Part shown: positions 8,664 through 19,100 of the stretch, piece after piece
How positions within the stretch are numbered: position 1 is the first letter of the stretch
How the letters are laid out: each line of letters begins with the position of its first letter
Source of the DNA: Planctomycetaceae bacterium
GTDB lineage: Bacteria > Planctomycetota > Phycisphaerae > Phycisphaerales > UBA1924
Length of the DNA: 62,052 nucleotides
Reading direction: 5' to 3'
Assembly (NCBI GenBank): GCA_021294835.1
Contig: JAJTDF010000005.1
Coordinates: forward strand, 1-62,052
Program-made: the position numbers and the translations under genes
The notes under the pieces: generated by a model
Told to the model about the DNA's origin: nothing
Databases searched by the model: none
Seen by the model: the letters and a program-made list of their open reading frames with translations, nothing else

Positions 8664-10154
8664 GTGCCCGATCCGCAACCACCAACCGGCCAGCCCGATT
8701 CGTCCTCGCGGCCCACTCCGCCGGCTGTCGCCGCGCCCGGGCCCCGCGATCCCGCATCCGCCCCGCCGCTGCCACTCCCTCCGCTTCCCCCTCTGCCCCC
8801 CTGGGGCAGCGAAACCCGCGAGCAACGCCTCGCCCGCCTGCTCGAAAAGGCCAAGTCGCTTCCCAGCGTTCCCGGCGTGTATCTGATGAAGGACCACGAG
8901 GGGTCCATCATCTACGTCGGCAAGGCCGTCCGCCTGCCCGACCGCGTCGGCAGCTACTTCCTCCCCTCGGCCGATCTGGGCTTCAAGAAGCAGCCCATGC
9001 TCGAGGTCGTCCACGACTTTGACACCATCGAGTGCGAAACCGAGTGGGAGGCCCTGCTCACCGAGAACCGGCTGATCAAGGACGTCAAGCCCGCGCCGCG
9101 GTTCAACGTCCGCCTCAAGGACGACAAGAGCTTCCCCTACCTCGCCATCACCCTCCGCGAGGACTTCCCCCGCGTGTTCGTCACCCGCAACCCGAGCGAC
9201 CCGGCCCTGCTCGGCGGTCGCGTCTACGGCCCCTTCGCCAACGTGGGCGCCCTCCGCGAGGCCATGGCCGTTCTGCAGCGGGCCTTCAAGTTCCGCACCT
9301 GTTCGCTGGACATCGTCGCCGGCGATCCCCGCAACCGCCTCTTCCGCCCCTGCATCCTCCACAACATCGACCAGTGCACCGCCCCCTGTGCCGATCGCAT
9401 CTCCCGCGAGGCCTACGCCGCCGACATCGACCGCTTCACCCGCTTCCTCACCAGCAAGCGCAGCACCATGCTCCGCGAGATGCGGGCCGAGATGGAACGC
9501 GCCGCCGCCGAACTGCGCTTCGAGGCGGCCGCCGCCCTGCGCGATCAGATCCGCAGCATCGAACGCCTCGGCGAACGCGCCAGCATCGACGACAAATTCC
9601 AGCCTGAGACCGAGATCGCCTATGTCGATCCTGAAAAGGGCTGCCGCGCACTGGCCAAACTCCTCGGGCTCCAGCAGCCCGTCCGCTGCATCGAGGGCAT
9701 CGACATCGCCCACCTCCAGGGCAACCAGACCGTCGGCAGCAAGGTCTGCTTCATGGACGGCCGCCCCTTCAAGGAGGAGTACCGCCGCTACAAGATCAAG
9801 ACCGTCGACAACGACGATTACTCCTCCATCCGCGAGGTCGTCTCCCGCCGCTACCGCGAGGCCGGTGCCGGCCATGAACTCTTCCCCGATGTCATCCTCA
9901 TCGACGGCGGCCTGGGCCAGTTGCACGCCGCCCAGGAGGCCTTCGACTCGCTCGACGTCCGCCCGCCCATGGTCATCAGCCTGGCCAAGAAGGAAGAGCT
10001 CATCTACGTCCAGCGCGAGCAGGAGCCCATCCGCGTTCCCCGCAGCAACCTCGGTCTGAAGCTCTGCCAGGCCGTCCGCGACGAGGCCCACCGCTTCGCC
10101 CAGGCGTACCACCACCTGCTCCGCAAGAAGCGCACACTGGGCGATGACGAGTAA
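8664..10154 (+). CDS. uvrC: Excinuclease ABC subunit C, form without C-terminal HhH
   Basis: A 496-residue nucleotide-excision-repair nuclease that makes the 3' and 5' incisions at lesions bound by UvrB. After a Pro-rich 45-residue lead come the GIY-YIG domain (VPGVYLMKDHEG, IIYVGKA, about residues 70-150), a Cys-bearing stretch (FRPCILHNIDQCTAPC), a UvrB-binding UVR motif (AELRFEAAAALRDQI) and the RNase H-like domain with acidic residues near 347 (GIDIAH) and 414 (LIDGG). The protein ends at KKRTLGDDE, just after this domain. The tandem helix-hairpin-helix present in typical 600-residue UvrC proteins is missing. The stop is followed by 24 bases and then the convergent cyclase gene. Confidence 0.9.
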   Translation: MPDPQPPTGQPDSSSRPTPPAVAAPGPRDPASAPPLPLPPLPPLPPWGSETREQRLARLLEKAKSLPSVPGVYLMKDHEGSIIYVGKAVRLPDRVGSYFLPSADLGFKKQPMLEVVHDFDTIECETEWEALLTENRLIKDVKPAPRFNVRLKDDKSFPYLAITLREDFPRVFVTRNPSDPALLGGRVYGPFANVGALREAMAVLQRAFKFRTCSLDIVAGDPRNRLFRPCILHNIDQCTAPCADRISREAYAADIDRFTRFLTSKRSTMLREMRAEMERAAAELRFEAAAALRDQIRSIERLGERASIDDKFQPETEIAYVDPEKGCRALAKLLGLQQPVRCIEGIDIAHLQGNQTVGSKVCFMDGRPFKEEYRRYKIKTVDNDDYSSIREVVSRRYREAGAGHELFPDVILIDGGLGQLHAAQEAFDSLDVRPPMVISLAKKEELIYVQREQEPIRVPRSNLGLKLCQAVRDEAHRFAQAYHHLLRKKRTLGDDE

Positions 10155-10178
10155 CCCCCGGGCGATCCGCGGCCCCGC

Positions 10179-13100
10179 TCACTTCTCCGTCAGCATGATC
10201 CACCCCCGCCGCGCCGCCGCCCCCTCGGGGCTTTCCGGCTCCGTCGCCGCGGCCGTGATCGCCTTCATGTACGTCCACACCAGCGCATCGTTCCCCATCG
10301 GCGTCTGCAAGCCTCGGAATTCCGCCTCAGCCTCCGTCAGCCGCCCCTCCATGAACAGCCCCACGGCCCGGTCGCTCTTCTCCACCCACGCCGCCAGTTC
10401 CGCCTCGCCCATCCCCGGCCGCACCACCACCTCCCACAGCAGCATCGGTTCGGTCTTGCCCTTCACCAGCACGTTGCCGACCTTCCGCCACCGCAGCCCC
10501 TTGGCCGCCGGGTCGCTGCTCGCCGCCGCCTGTTGCCGGGTGGTGTCGTCTACCAGCACCCGCGTGTCGAACGCCTTGTTGGCGCCTTCCAGCCGCGAGG
10601 CCAGATTCACCTTGTCGCCGATCACCGTGTAGTCCGAGTTCCTCGGCGGGTTGCCGAAGTCGCCCACCATCAACTCCCCGGTCGCGATACCGATCCGCAT
10701 GTGCAGCCGCCCCGCATCGGCTCCGAACGCCCCCTCGTCGTTCATCCGGTCCAGTTCCGTCAGCATCTTCTGCGCCGTCACGCACGCCCGCAGCGCATGG
10801 TCCTGAACCTCGATCGGCGCCCCCCAGAACCCCATGATCGCATCACCGATGTACTTGTTGAATGTGCCGCTCTCACCCTGCAGAATGTCCGTCATCGGCC
10901 CGAGGATCTGCCGCAGAATCTCCGCCGTGCGATCCCCGCCCAGCCGCTCCGCCGTCGTCGTGAACCCCGCCAGATCCGTGAACATCACCGACAGTTCCCG
11001 CTTCTGAGGCTTGAAGCTGTCCATCCCCGGGTTGTTCACCAGAATGTCCACCACCTTCGGCGACAGATAGCTCTTGAAGCGCTCTTCCGTCCGCCGACGA
11101 GACCGCTGCTCCACCACCAGCCGGTGCAGCAGCACCACCGCGCACGAGCCCACCGCCGCCGTCGCCGGACCCGTCACCGACACGATCACCCGCCCGTAAT
11201 CCCAGAACCCCACGCTCGCCACCATGAACCATCCCGCCGCCGCTGCTGCCGCCGCCAGCGGAGCCGCCACCACGCCCGCCCGCACCCCCGCCAGCGTCCC
11301 CAGCCATCCCAGCAGCGCAATCGCGAACACATCCAGCCACAGCGGCCCATACTGCCGCTGGAACCCCGTCAGCACCGTGTTCGCCGTCGCCACGTGCACG
11401 TGCACCCCCGGCGTCTTGGGCGAGACCGACGTCGGCACAAAGTCCGCGATCGCACCCGTCGCCGTCCACCCCACAAAGCAGATCGACCCGCCCAGCCGCC
11501 GGGCCAGTTCCGCCCGCACCTCCTTCACCAGCCGGTTCCCCCGCTCAACCTCTTCCATCCACCTTGGCAGCGTCGCCAGCACCCCCTTCAGGTCCGCCGC
11601 CATCACCCGCACCTCCTCCGGCAGGTCCTTCTCGTCCACCCCTTCCAGGTTCAGCGACAAGAACTCCTCCGTCGCCGTCTTCGCCCGGGCCAGCACCGGC
11701 CGCAGCCCCTCCAGCGCCGCTTCCCACTCCGGCCCCGCAACCGCCTCACTCCCCAACTTGGTGATCAACTCCACAAACGCCCGCTCATCCTCCGGGGTCA
11801 GTTGCTTGCGCCCCTCCGGCAGCAGCACCGCCCGCACCGCTGCCTCCATCGCCTGCACATTCTCCCGCACCAGTTCGCTCAACTGCACCGGCTCATACAC
11901 CCGCCCGATCGGCACCTCCGCCCGCGTCAGCGGCTGGCTCTGCGCAAACTGCCATTGCCACCCCGGCATCCGCTCATCCGGCAGCGGCTTGCCCACCAGC
12001 GACCTCGGCCAACTCACCACCATCAGCCCGCCATACCGCCCCGTCGCCAGCGTCGCCCGGTGCGTGGTCAGTTCCAGGCCCGTCCCCACGCCATCCTGAA
12101 GCGGCAGCACCGTGACCCCGGGCCGACCGGCCGGCATCTGCACGTCACGCACCGTGTGCCCTTCGGCCAGCAACGCCGCCGACAGCCCCAGCGTCGGCCA
12201 CAGCACCCCGGTGGACTCCACCCACAGCGGAATCCGTCGCGTCGTGCCCCCCGGGTCAAAGGTGTTGAACGACACGTTGCCGATCGCCGCCGCCGCGTCC
12301 GAGATCGACCTTACCGCAAAGCTCGGCGTCACGCTCCCCGCCAGCCTCTGCTCGGCCAGCGCCTCCGGGGTCATCTGCAGCGACCACGCGCCCCGCTTGC
12401 CCAGCAGCGCCAGCGCCGCCTTGGCCTTGCTCAGCAGTTCCTCACGCTGTGGCCCGGGGTCCACCGGCCCGGCCAGCCCCAGCAGCGGCCCGCTCAATCT
12501 CGCCGCCAGCGTGTCATCGTCCCACTCAGTCACATCCCGCCCGTCCGCCTCCGCCCCGCCCTGCTTCTCCGCCCGCAACCGATTGATCGCCCCCAGCGCG
12601 TCCAGAATCGCAATCTCCTGCACCGCGTCCGCTGACACCTCCGCTCGCGTCTGCTCCCCGGCCGCCATCCTCGCCCCGAACGGAAAGTTCGCCGCCACCA
12701 CCACCCGCCCGTGCCTCGCGATCGCCGCCGCCAGAACCTCATCATCCCGAACCTTCACGACCGGCGCCCGACCGTCTTCCCCCGGCTTCCCGCTGATCTC
12801 CACCCGCGTCTCCTGCGGGTTGTCCAGCAGAATGTCCAACGCAATCACCTTCACCCCCGCCGTAGTCAGTTCGTCAATCACCGCTGCCAGCCGTGCCCGG
12901 GGCCAAGGCCAGCGTCCCACCGTCTCCAGCGCCGCGTCGTCAATCACCACCACCCGAAGCCGTGGGTCCGGTCCCGGCGAGAACCACCCGAACCACTGCG
13001 CCCGCGTGTCCTCCGTCAGCCGCTCCAGCACCAGCAACACCCCCGACAGCGACGCTGCCGCCGCCGCCAGCGTGGCCGCCACCCCCAGCAGCCACTGCAC

Positions 13101-13208
13101 CCGCCGCATCTCCGCCGCCCGGTTCCGCGTCGCCGCCTTGCCCGACCCCGCCGCTTTGGGGCCGTTCGCCGGTGCAGCAGTGGGGGGGGGCTTGTCGGCA
13201 GCGTTCAT
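10179..13208 (-). CDS. CHASE2-domain adenylate/guanylate cyclase
   Basis: A 1009-residue membrane sensor. A first membrane helix (about residues 35-60) is followed by a large extracytoplasmic CHASE2 domain (about 70-430, with VVVIDDAALETVGRWPWPR and ALDILLDN). That domain is enlarged by a long helical insert (about 440-580). A cluster of membrane helices follows (about 640-730), then a class III nucleotidyl cyclase domain (about 760-960). The cyclase has both metal-binding acidic residues (MFTDLAGFT and KYIGDAIMGFWG) and NLASRLEG, so it is probably active, most likely making cAMP. It is the last gene of a minus-strand trio with an outer-membrane-type barrel and a lipoprotein, which suggests an envelope signal. 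It carries a run of nine C in its codons near the N-terminus (13182-13190 as G on the plus strand). Confidence 0.9.
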   Translation of the reverse strand: MNAADKPPPTAAPANGPKAAGSGKAATRNRAAEMRRVQWLLGVAATLAAAAASLSGVLLVLERLTEDTRAQWFGWFSPGPDPRLRVVVIDDAALETVGRWPWPRARLAAVIDELTTAGVKVIALDILLDNPQETRVEISGKPGEDGRAPVVKVRDDEVLAAAIARHGRVVVAANFPFGARMAAGEQTRAEVSADAVQEIAILDALGAINRLRAEKQGGAEADGRDVTEWDDDTLAARLSGPLLGLAGPVDPGPQREELLSKAKAALALLGKRGAWSLQMTPEALAEQRLAGSVTPSFAVRSISDAAAAIGNVSFNTFDPGGTTRRIPLWVESTGVLWPTLGLSAALLAEGHTVRDVQMPAGRPGVTVLPLQDGVGTGLELTTHRATLATGRYGGLMVVSWPRSLVGKPLPDERMPGWQWQFAQSQPLTRAEVPIGRVYEPVQLSELVRENVQAMEAAVRAVLLPEGRKQLTPEDERAFVELITKLGSEAVAGPEWEAALEGLRPVLARAKTATEEFLSLNLEGVDEKDLPEEVRVMAADLKGVLATLPRWMEEVERGNRLVKEVRAELARRLGGSICFVGWTATGAIADFVPTSVSPKTPGVHVHVATANTVLTGFQRQYGPLWLDVFAIALLGWLGTLAGVRAGVVAAPLAAAAAAAGWFMVASVGFWDYGRVIVSVTGPATAAVGSCAVVLLHRLVVEQRSRRRTEERFKSYLSPKVVDILVNNPGMDSFKPQKRELSVMFTDLAGFTTTAERLGGDRTAEILRQILGPMTDILQGESGTFNKYIGDAIMGFWGAPIEVQDHALRACVTAQKMLTELDRMNDEGAFGADAGRLHMRIGIATGELMVGDFGNPPRNSDYTVIGDKVNLASRLEGANKAFDTRVLVDDTTRQQAAASSDPAAKGLRWRKVGNVLVKGKTEPMLLWEVVVRPGMGEAELAAWVEKSDRAVGLFMEGRLTEAEAEFRGLQTPMGNDALVWTYMKAITAAATEPESPEGAAARRGWIMLTEK

Positions 13209-13286
13209 CGTCGGTCCATGCTCCCCGCCCGTCCCGCGGCACGCTTCAACACCACGCTCGGCCCCCGTCTCACGGCCGGCCCGGCC

Positions 13287-14033
13287 TTACGGCCGCGGCA
13301 CCGCCGGCGACGGCGGCCTGGGCGCCTCCGGCAACGTCGGCTGGGCCGTCCCGGCCGGAACCGTCTGCCCCGGTGCCCCGCCCGGCTGATCCGCACTTGG
13401 CTGCCCCTCCGCCGGGCTTCCGGCCGGCTGCTCGCCCTCCGCTCCGCCGGTCACGTCCACCCCCTGCGCCTTCAGCCGCTTCACGGCCTCCACCAGCACG
13501 TAGTCCTGCGCCTTGCCCAGCACGCCCAGAAACTCCAGCCCGCTGATCGGCTGGTTCACCGTGCTGTCCCCGCTCACGATCCCCAGCGCCGCCAGTTCCC
13601 GCAGCGCATACCGGTCCACCGGCCCCAGCAGCCGCATCATCACCCCGCCTTCAATCTCGCACAGCACCGCCAGCGCCCGCGCCAGAGTGCCCCGCGACAT
13701 CGCCAGATTCGCCGGCTCGCCAAAGTCCGCCTTCAGCCAGTTCCGCCGCTTGGCTTCCGCCACCCGCTCGTCATACGTCCGCATCCGGTCCGTTTCATCC
13801 GCGATGGTGAACAGCGCGTGCAGCCCCTCGTCGTTGCTCACCGCCCGCTGGTTTGGCAGCGAGTGCAGGAACGCCATCTGCGCGTCCAGATCTTCCACCG
13901 CATAGGCGGTGTCCAGGGGCGTCTGCACCACCGTGCGGGCGCACCCGCCGGCCAGCGCCAGCCCGGCCGCCAGCAGCCACACCGCAGCCCCCGTCCCGAC
14001 CGTTGTCCGCCGCTTGCCGCTTGTCTGTCTCAT
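13287..14033 (-). CDS. Lipoprotein of unknown function upstream of the cyclase
   Basis: About 248 residues from the ATG at 14033. I chose this start over one 21 codons upstream because it gives a lipoprotein signal ending LLAAGLALAGGCA. The mature domain is mostly helical. One stretch (MSRGTLARALAVL ... RYALRELAALGIV ... QPISGLEFLGVLGKA) resembles an S-layer-homology-type repeat, but weakly. The last 55 residues are a Pro/Gly/Ala-rich tail. It lies 69 bases after the barrel gene and 78 bases before the CHASE2 cyclase on the same strand, so it is probably co-transcribed and may act between outer membrane and sensor. Function unknown. Confidence 0.65.
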   Translation of the reverse strand: MRQTSGKRRTTVGTGAAVWLLAAGLALAGGCARTVVQTPLDTAYAVEDLDAQMAFLHSLPNQRAVSNDEGLHALFTIADETDRMRTYDERVAEAKRRNWLKADFGEPANLAMSRGTLARALAVLCEIEGGVMMRLLGPVDRYALRELAALGIVSGDSTVNQPISGLEFLGVLGKAQDYVLVEAVKRLKAQGVDVTGGAEGEQPAGSPAEGQPSADQPGGAPGQTVPAGTAQPTLPEAPRPPSPAVPRP

Positions 14034-14102
14034 GGTGCTCTGCCAATCCTCCCCCTCGCCGCCCTCTCCGGCCCGTTCACGTTCCGATCCGCCCAACCCC
14101 GC

Positions 14103-15572
14103 TCAGAAACTCAGCACCGCCCCGATCAGCACAAAGTGCCGCGCCGCCTTGGTCCCGCCGATCGCCTCCCCTGGCAGGAACACGCCGTACCGCAGGTTGA
14201 TCGCCAGATCGCTGGTCAGCCGCCAGTTGGCGTACAGGTCCACCTCGCCGCCCAGAAAACGCTTGCCGCTGATGGTGAACTCGTCGATCGGTCCATCCGA
14301 GTCCTCCTTCAGGAACACAAAGCCGTCCACGCCCACCTGAAACTCGCTCGTCGGCTGCGGCCCGCCGAACGGGTGCGTGCTCGCCCCCAGCCGCAGAGAA
14401 ATCAGGTTCGACAGCGCCGCCCCGAACGCCAGGCCCGTGTTGGCATATCCCAGCGAGTTGAACGCCCGATCCGTCGTGCCCGGCGCGTTGCCGCCCACCG
14501 TGTCGGTCGTCGCCAGCCGGTCCGGGTCGCCCGTCGCCAGCAGCGCCTCGGCCGACAGCCGCGTTGCGTTCGCGTCCGACATCACATACTGCATCAGCGC
14601 CCGCGCCGCGAATGCCCGCACGTTGTCGGTGGTCTGCAGACCCCGCAGTGGGTCGCTGGTGCTCTGCCCGAACTGCCCCGTGCCCTCCACCTGCCACAGA
14701 AACCCGGGCTCAACCGCGCCTCCACCGCCCACGCTCACGTAACTGGTTTCGTAGTTGAAATTCACATCCGTCAGCACAATCGGGCTGCGCGACACGGTGC
14801 GGTTGTAGTAGTCCGCCATGTAGATGTACGACGCGTACACCTCCGTGCTGTCCGCCAGCGTCGCCACCGCACGACCCCCGTAGTACCCGCGCCGCGTCCG
14901 GTCATCAAAGTCTGTCCGCGAGGCGTCAAAGTCCACCGTCCGGTCAGGCGTGATGCCCGCCAGACCCTCCAGCCGGAAGCCGCTGCCGAACTCCAGCGTC
15001 GGTCGCACCGCAAACAGCACCTCCGACAGCACCAGCGACGCCCCCCAGTCCACAAACTGCCGCCCCGCCCGCACATTCAGGTTCACCGAGTCCGGCCCGC
15101 CCAGGTTGTTCGTCGCACGCCGGTAGTCAAACTCGTACCAGTACCGGTCCAGAAACGGCTGGTCCCACCGGTCGCCCCGGCCGTCAAAGCTGTCCCCCTC
15201 GCTGAACGCGCGGTACGCGAACCGCGCCCGCGCAAACACCGTGTGCGCCCCATCCAGCGACGCCCGCCCGAACACCGTCGTCTCCGGCTGCCACAGCCGC
15301 CGCCCGTTCCCATCCGAGTCGTTCAGCCACACCCCCGTGATCGACGTGAACCCGCCCACCTCAATCGCCGTCCGCTCCAGCAACTCCAGGCTCGTGTCCG
15401 CCTTCAGCCGAAACGCGTCCACGTCCGTCGTTCGCAGCACCCGCTCCAGCCGCCGCTGGTCATCCTGCCCCGCCACCGGCAGCGCCGCCCCCAGCCCCGC
15501 CGCCGCCGCCAGCACCGCCGCCAGCCCCACGCCCGTTCGCCGGCCCCCGCCGCCGCAGGAACAACCCGACAT
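14103..15572 (-). CDS. Outer-membrane beta-barrel protein
   Basis: About 489 residues. The ATG at 15572 is preceded by GGAAG at a good distance and gives a signal peptide ending LPVAGQDD. The mature protein consists of alternating amphipathic strands rich in Tyr, Phe, Arg and Gly and ends in Phe (LIGAVLSF), the classic C-terminal signature for barrel assembly. The pattern (WLNDSDGNGRRLWQPETTVFGRASLDG, YWYEFDYRR) resembles alginate-export/porin-like proteins of about 16-18 strands, but I cannot assign a substrate. It is first in a likely operon with a lipoprotein and a CHASE2 cyclase. Confidence 0.75.
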   Translation of the reverse strand: MSGCSCGGGGRRTGVGLAAVLAAAAGLGAALPVAGQDDQRRLERVLRTTDVDAFRLKADTSLELLERTAIEVGGFTSITGVWLNDSDGNGRRLWQPETTVFGRASLDGAHTVFARARFAYRAFSEGDSFDGRGDRWDQPFLDRYWYEFDYRRATNNLGGPDSVNLNVRAGRQFVDWGASLVLSEVLFAVRPTLEFGSGFRLEGLAGITPDRTVDFDASRTDFDDRTRRGYYGGRAVATLADSTEVYASYIYMADYYNRTVSRSPIVLTDVNFNYETSYVSVGGGGAVEPGFLWQVEGTGQFGQSTSDPLRGLQTTDNVRAFAARALMQYVMSDANATRLSAEALLATGDPDRLATTDTVGGNAPGTTDRAFNSLGYANTGLAFGAALSNLISLRLGASTHPFGGPQPTSEFQVGVDGFVFLKEDSDGPIDEFTISGKRFLGGEVDLYANWRLTSDLAINLRYGVFLPGEAIGGTKAARHFVLIGAVLSF

Positions 15573-15882
15573 GTTGCGATCTTCCAGAGTGTCATCCATG
15601 GGTGCAGCCAGCCAAAAACCAGCAGTTTCGGTCGCCCGTTCACACACGCCGCAACGCCGCCTGCAGTCCCTCCGGCCCCCAGCCGACCCCCTCCACCGAA
15701 CCCGCAGGCCGCCGCTGCTGCCGCCCAGTGTAACCCAAAACCGACCACCCGGTTGGTCCTGCCGCCCGCCCCTGCCGGCCCGCCCGCTCGATCAGCCCGC
15801 CATCCCGCCCCTCCGCCGACGCCACCCCGCCGCTCCAACAATCCCCCACAAGCCGCACCCACACCCCGCGGCCCACTTCTCT
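15573..15882. other. Non-coding stretch between barrel gene and tRNA
   Basis: About 310 bases with no convincing gene on either strand. It should contain the promoter of the leftward barrel-lipoprotein-cyclase operon and that of the rightward tRNA. I see no clear -35/-10 pair or hairpin. Confidence 0.4.
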
Positions 15883-15967
15883 GGCCCCGTGGCGAAACGG
15901 CAGACGCAGCGGACTTAAAATCCGCAGACCTTCACCGGTCGTGTGGGTTCAACTCCCACCGGGGCCA
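15883..15967 (+). tRNA. tRNA-Leu (anticodon UAA)
   Basis: 85 bases. The acceptor stem GGCCCCG pairs perfectly with CGGGGCC, followed by discriminator A. The anticodon stem GCGGA/TCCGC encloses CTTAAAA, giving anticodon UAA. A long variable arm (type II tRNA) precedes the T stem GTGGG/CCCAC with loop TTCAACT. The CCA end is not encoded. The long variable arm and UAA anticodon agree on leucine. Confidence 0.95.
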
Positions 15968-16100
15968 CTTCATCAGTCTCGCGGCAGGGCCGTTGCCGCG
16001 AACCCTCACGCCCGACGCTTCCACCCCCCGCCCGTTTCCCGTTCCCCGCCCGTTCGGCCTCCGGTCGCCCTTGCCCAACCACCCGTACCGTCATCCACCC

Positions 16101-19100
16101 ATGGAACTGACGGTGCTCCCCAACGCGCCCGCCGCGTCTCATCCGCCCGCCTCCCCGCCCCAGCCCAACCTCACCGAGGCCCTCTACGAGGCCGCGCCCG
16201 CCCTCGTCGCCGCGCTGGGCGACCCCGCCCGCCTCCGCACCGGCCGCCACCACCGCCTCCTCTACGCCACCGACGCCTCCATGTACCAGGTCGAGCCCCT
16301 GGCCGTGGTCATCCCGCCCGATGCCGCCGCCGTCGAGCGTGTCGCCGCCGTCTGCTACCAGCACGCCCTCCCCATGCTCCCCCGGGGCGGCGGCACCAGC
16401 CTCGCCGGCCAATGCACCGCCCCCGCCGTCGTCATCGACACCTCCGCTTTCTGCCAAACCATCTCTGATCTTGACGTCCCCGCCCGCACCGTCCACGCCC
16501 AAAGCGGCGTCAAGCTTGACGACCTCAACGCCTGGCTCGCCGCCCGCAACAGCGGCCTGTTCTACGCCCCCGACCCTGCCACCACCGCCCAGGCCACCAT
16601 CGGCGGCACCATCGGCAACAACGCCTCCGGCTCCCGCTCGGTTTTCTACGGCCGCACCGTTGACAGCATCCTGCAGATCGACGCCGTCCTCTCCTCCGGC
16701 GCCCGCGTCACCTTCGGCCCCGGGGCCGGCCATCCAAGCCCCGGCCGCTCCAGCCCCGTCGCCCTCAAACTCGCCGACCACCTCGCCGGCATCGTGCGTC
16801 GGAACGAGCGCCTCATCCGCGACAAGTTCCCCAAGACCCTCCGCCGCAACGCCGGCTACGCCCTGGACCTCATCCTCCACCAGCTCGATGCCGGCCTGAC
16901 CCCGCACGATCTGGACCTCACCAAACTCCTCTGCGGCTCCGAAGGCACCCTGGCCATCACGCTGGGCGCCAAGCTCAAGCTCTTCCCCGTCCCCCGCGCC
17001 AAGGGCCTGGCCTTGGTCTCCTTCCGCTCCGTTGACGACGCCATCGCCTGCGTCCCCGGCATCCTCACCACCCGCCCCAGCGCTGTTGAACTGGTCGACG
17101 ACGTGGTCATCGGCGCCGCCCGCAACAACCGCGAGTGCTCCCCCTACGTCGACGCCTTCCCCCGGATCGATGGCGCCGACCCCGCCGCCGTGCTCTACGT
17201 CGAGTACCACTGCGCCAGCGCCGACGAACTCATCGCCCGCCTGACCGATCTCCCCCGCCATCTCGCCTCCGGCGTCATGCGGTCTGTCACCGACGCCCCC
17301 GGCATGGCCGACGCCTGGAAGCTCCGCAAGGCCGGCGAGCCCCTCCTCCACGGCATCCCCGGCAAGCGTCACCCCCTCACCTTCGTTGAGGACAACGCCG
17401 TCCCCGTCGAGAACCTCGCCCAGTTCGTCCGCGAGTTCCGCGAGATCGTTACCCGCGCCGGCACCCGCGCCGCCTTCTGGGCCCACGCCTCCGTCGGCGT
17501 CCTCCACGTCCGCCCCATGCTCGACCCGCACGACCCGGCCGACAAGGCCCGTCTGGTCGACATCGCCGAGCAGGTCGCCGACCTCGCCCAGCGGCTCGGC
17601 GGCGTCATGAGCGGCGAGCACGGCGACGGCAAGGTCCGGGGCCCGCTCCTCGAACGCTTCTACGGCCCCGAACTCATGCGTGCCTTCCGCGAGGTCAAGG
17701 CCCTCTTCGATCCCCGCAACCTCCTCAACCCCGGCAACATCACCCAGCCCGGCCCCACCGCCTCCATCGTCCAGCGCACCCGCATCGAGCCCCAGCCCGA
17801 TGTCCCCGGCCCGGTCGTCCCTCCCGTTTCCACCTACTTCACCTACGACGACCAGCACGGCTTCGCCTCCGCCGTCGAGATGTGCAACGGCGCCGGCGTC
17901 TGCCGCAAGTCCTCCGGCGGCACCATGTGCCCCAGTTACCGCGCCACCATGGACGAACGCCACGCCACCCGGGGCCGGGGCAACGCCCTCCGCCTGGCCA
18001 TCACCGGCCAGGCCCTCGCCCCCGGCCAGGACGACACCCCGCAGGCCCGCTTCTCCGACCAGGGCACCATCGACACGCTCGACCTCTGCCTCTCCTGCAA
18101 GGCCTGCAAGACCGAGTGCCCCAGCAACGTCGACATCTCCCGCCTCAAGGCCGAGTACACCGCCCAGCGCTACACCGCCACCGGCCGCATCCCCCTCTCT
18201 GCCCTGCTCATCGGCCACGTTCGCGCCATCAACCGCCTCGGCGCCCTCACGCCCGATCTGGCCAACTGGGTCAACACCCTCCCACCGATGCGAGCCCTCA
18301 TCAACGCCGTCATGGCCATGCACCCGCGCCGCAGCATGCCGCGCTTCTCCCGATCCCTTTACAGCCTCTGGCCCGCCGAATCGTCATCCTCCCAGCCGGC
18401 CACCCAGGCGATTTCCGCCGCCCCCGCCGTCGCCCTCTTCGCCGACTGCTTCACCACCTACAACGAGAGCCACATCGGCCTGGCCGTCCGCAGCGCCCTC
18501 ACCAAACTCGGCTACCGCGTCCACCTACCGCGCCACGGCTGCTGCGGCCGCTCCATGATCTCCGTCGGCATGCTCCCCCAGGCCATCGCCACCGCCGATG
18601 CGACCCTCCAATCCCTCCTCCCCCTGATCACCGACCCCTCCGTCCGCGCCATCGTCGTTGCCGAGCCCTCCTGCCTCTCGGCCATCAAGGACGACTGGCT
18701 CCAACTCAAGCTCCAAACCCCGCTGCACATCCGCAAGGCCCTGGCCGCCAAGGCCATGCTCCCCGAAGAGTTCATCGAGCGTTTCTGGGACGCCCACCCC
18801 GTCGCCCCCAAGCCCGTCTCCGCCGACCGCTGGCCCCAGGTCCTCCTCCACGCCCACTGCCACCAGAAGGCCCTCTGGGGCGCCGGCTCCTCCGGCAAGG
18901 TCCTCCGCCGCCTGCTCGGCGACCGCCTCACCGTGCTCGACACCGGCTGCTGCGGCATGGCCGGCTCCTTCGGCTACCACCGCGACAAGTTCGACCTCTC
19001 CATGCAGATCGCCAACCTCCAGGGCGTTGACGGCCCCACCCACGCCGGCGGCGGCGTGCTGCCCCACCTGCGCCGCGCCCCCGACGCCGCCGTCCTCGCC

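Noticed and set aside
15915-18323. An 802-codon minus-strand frame rich in Gly, Glu, Asp and Ala
   Set aside because: It is antisense to the FAD/Fe-S dehydrogenase, which has clear family motifs. The composition is the usual shadow of a GC-rich gene.
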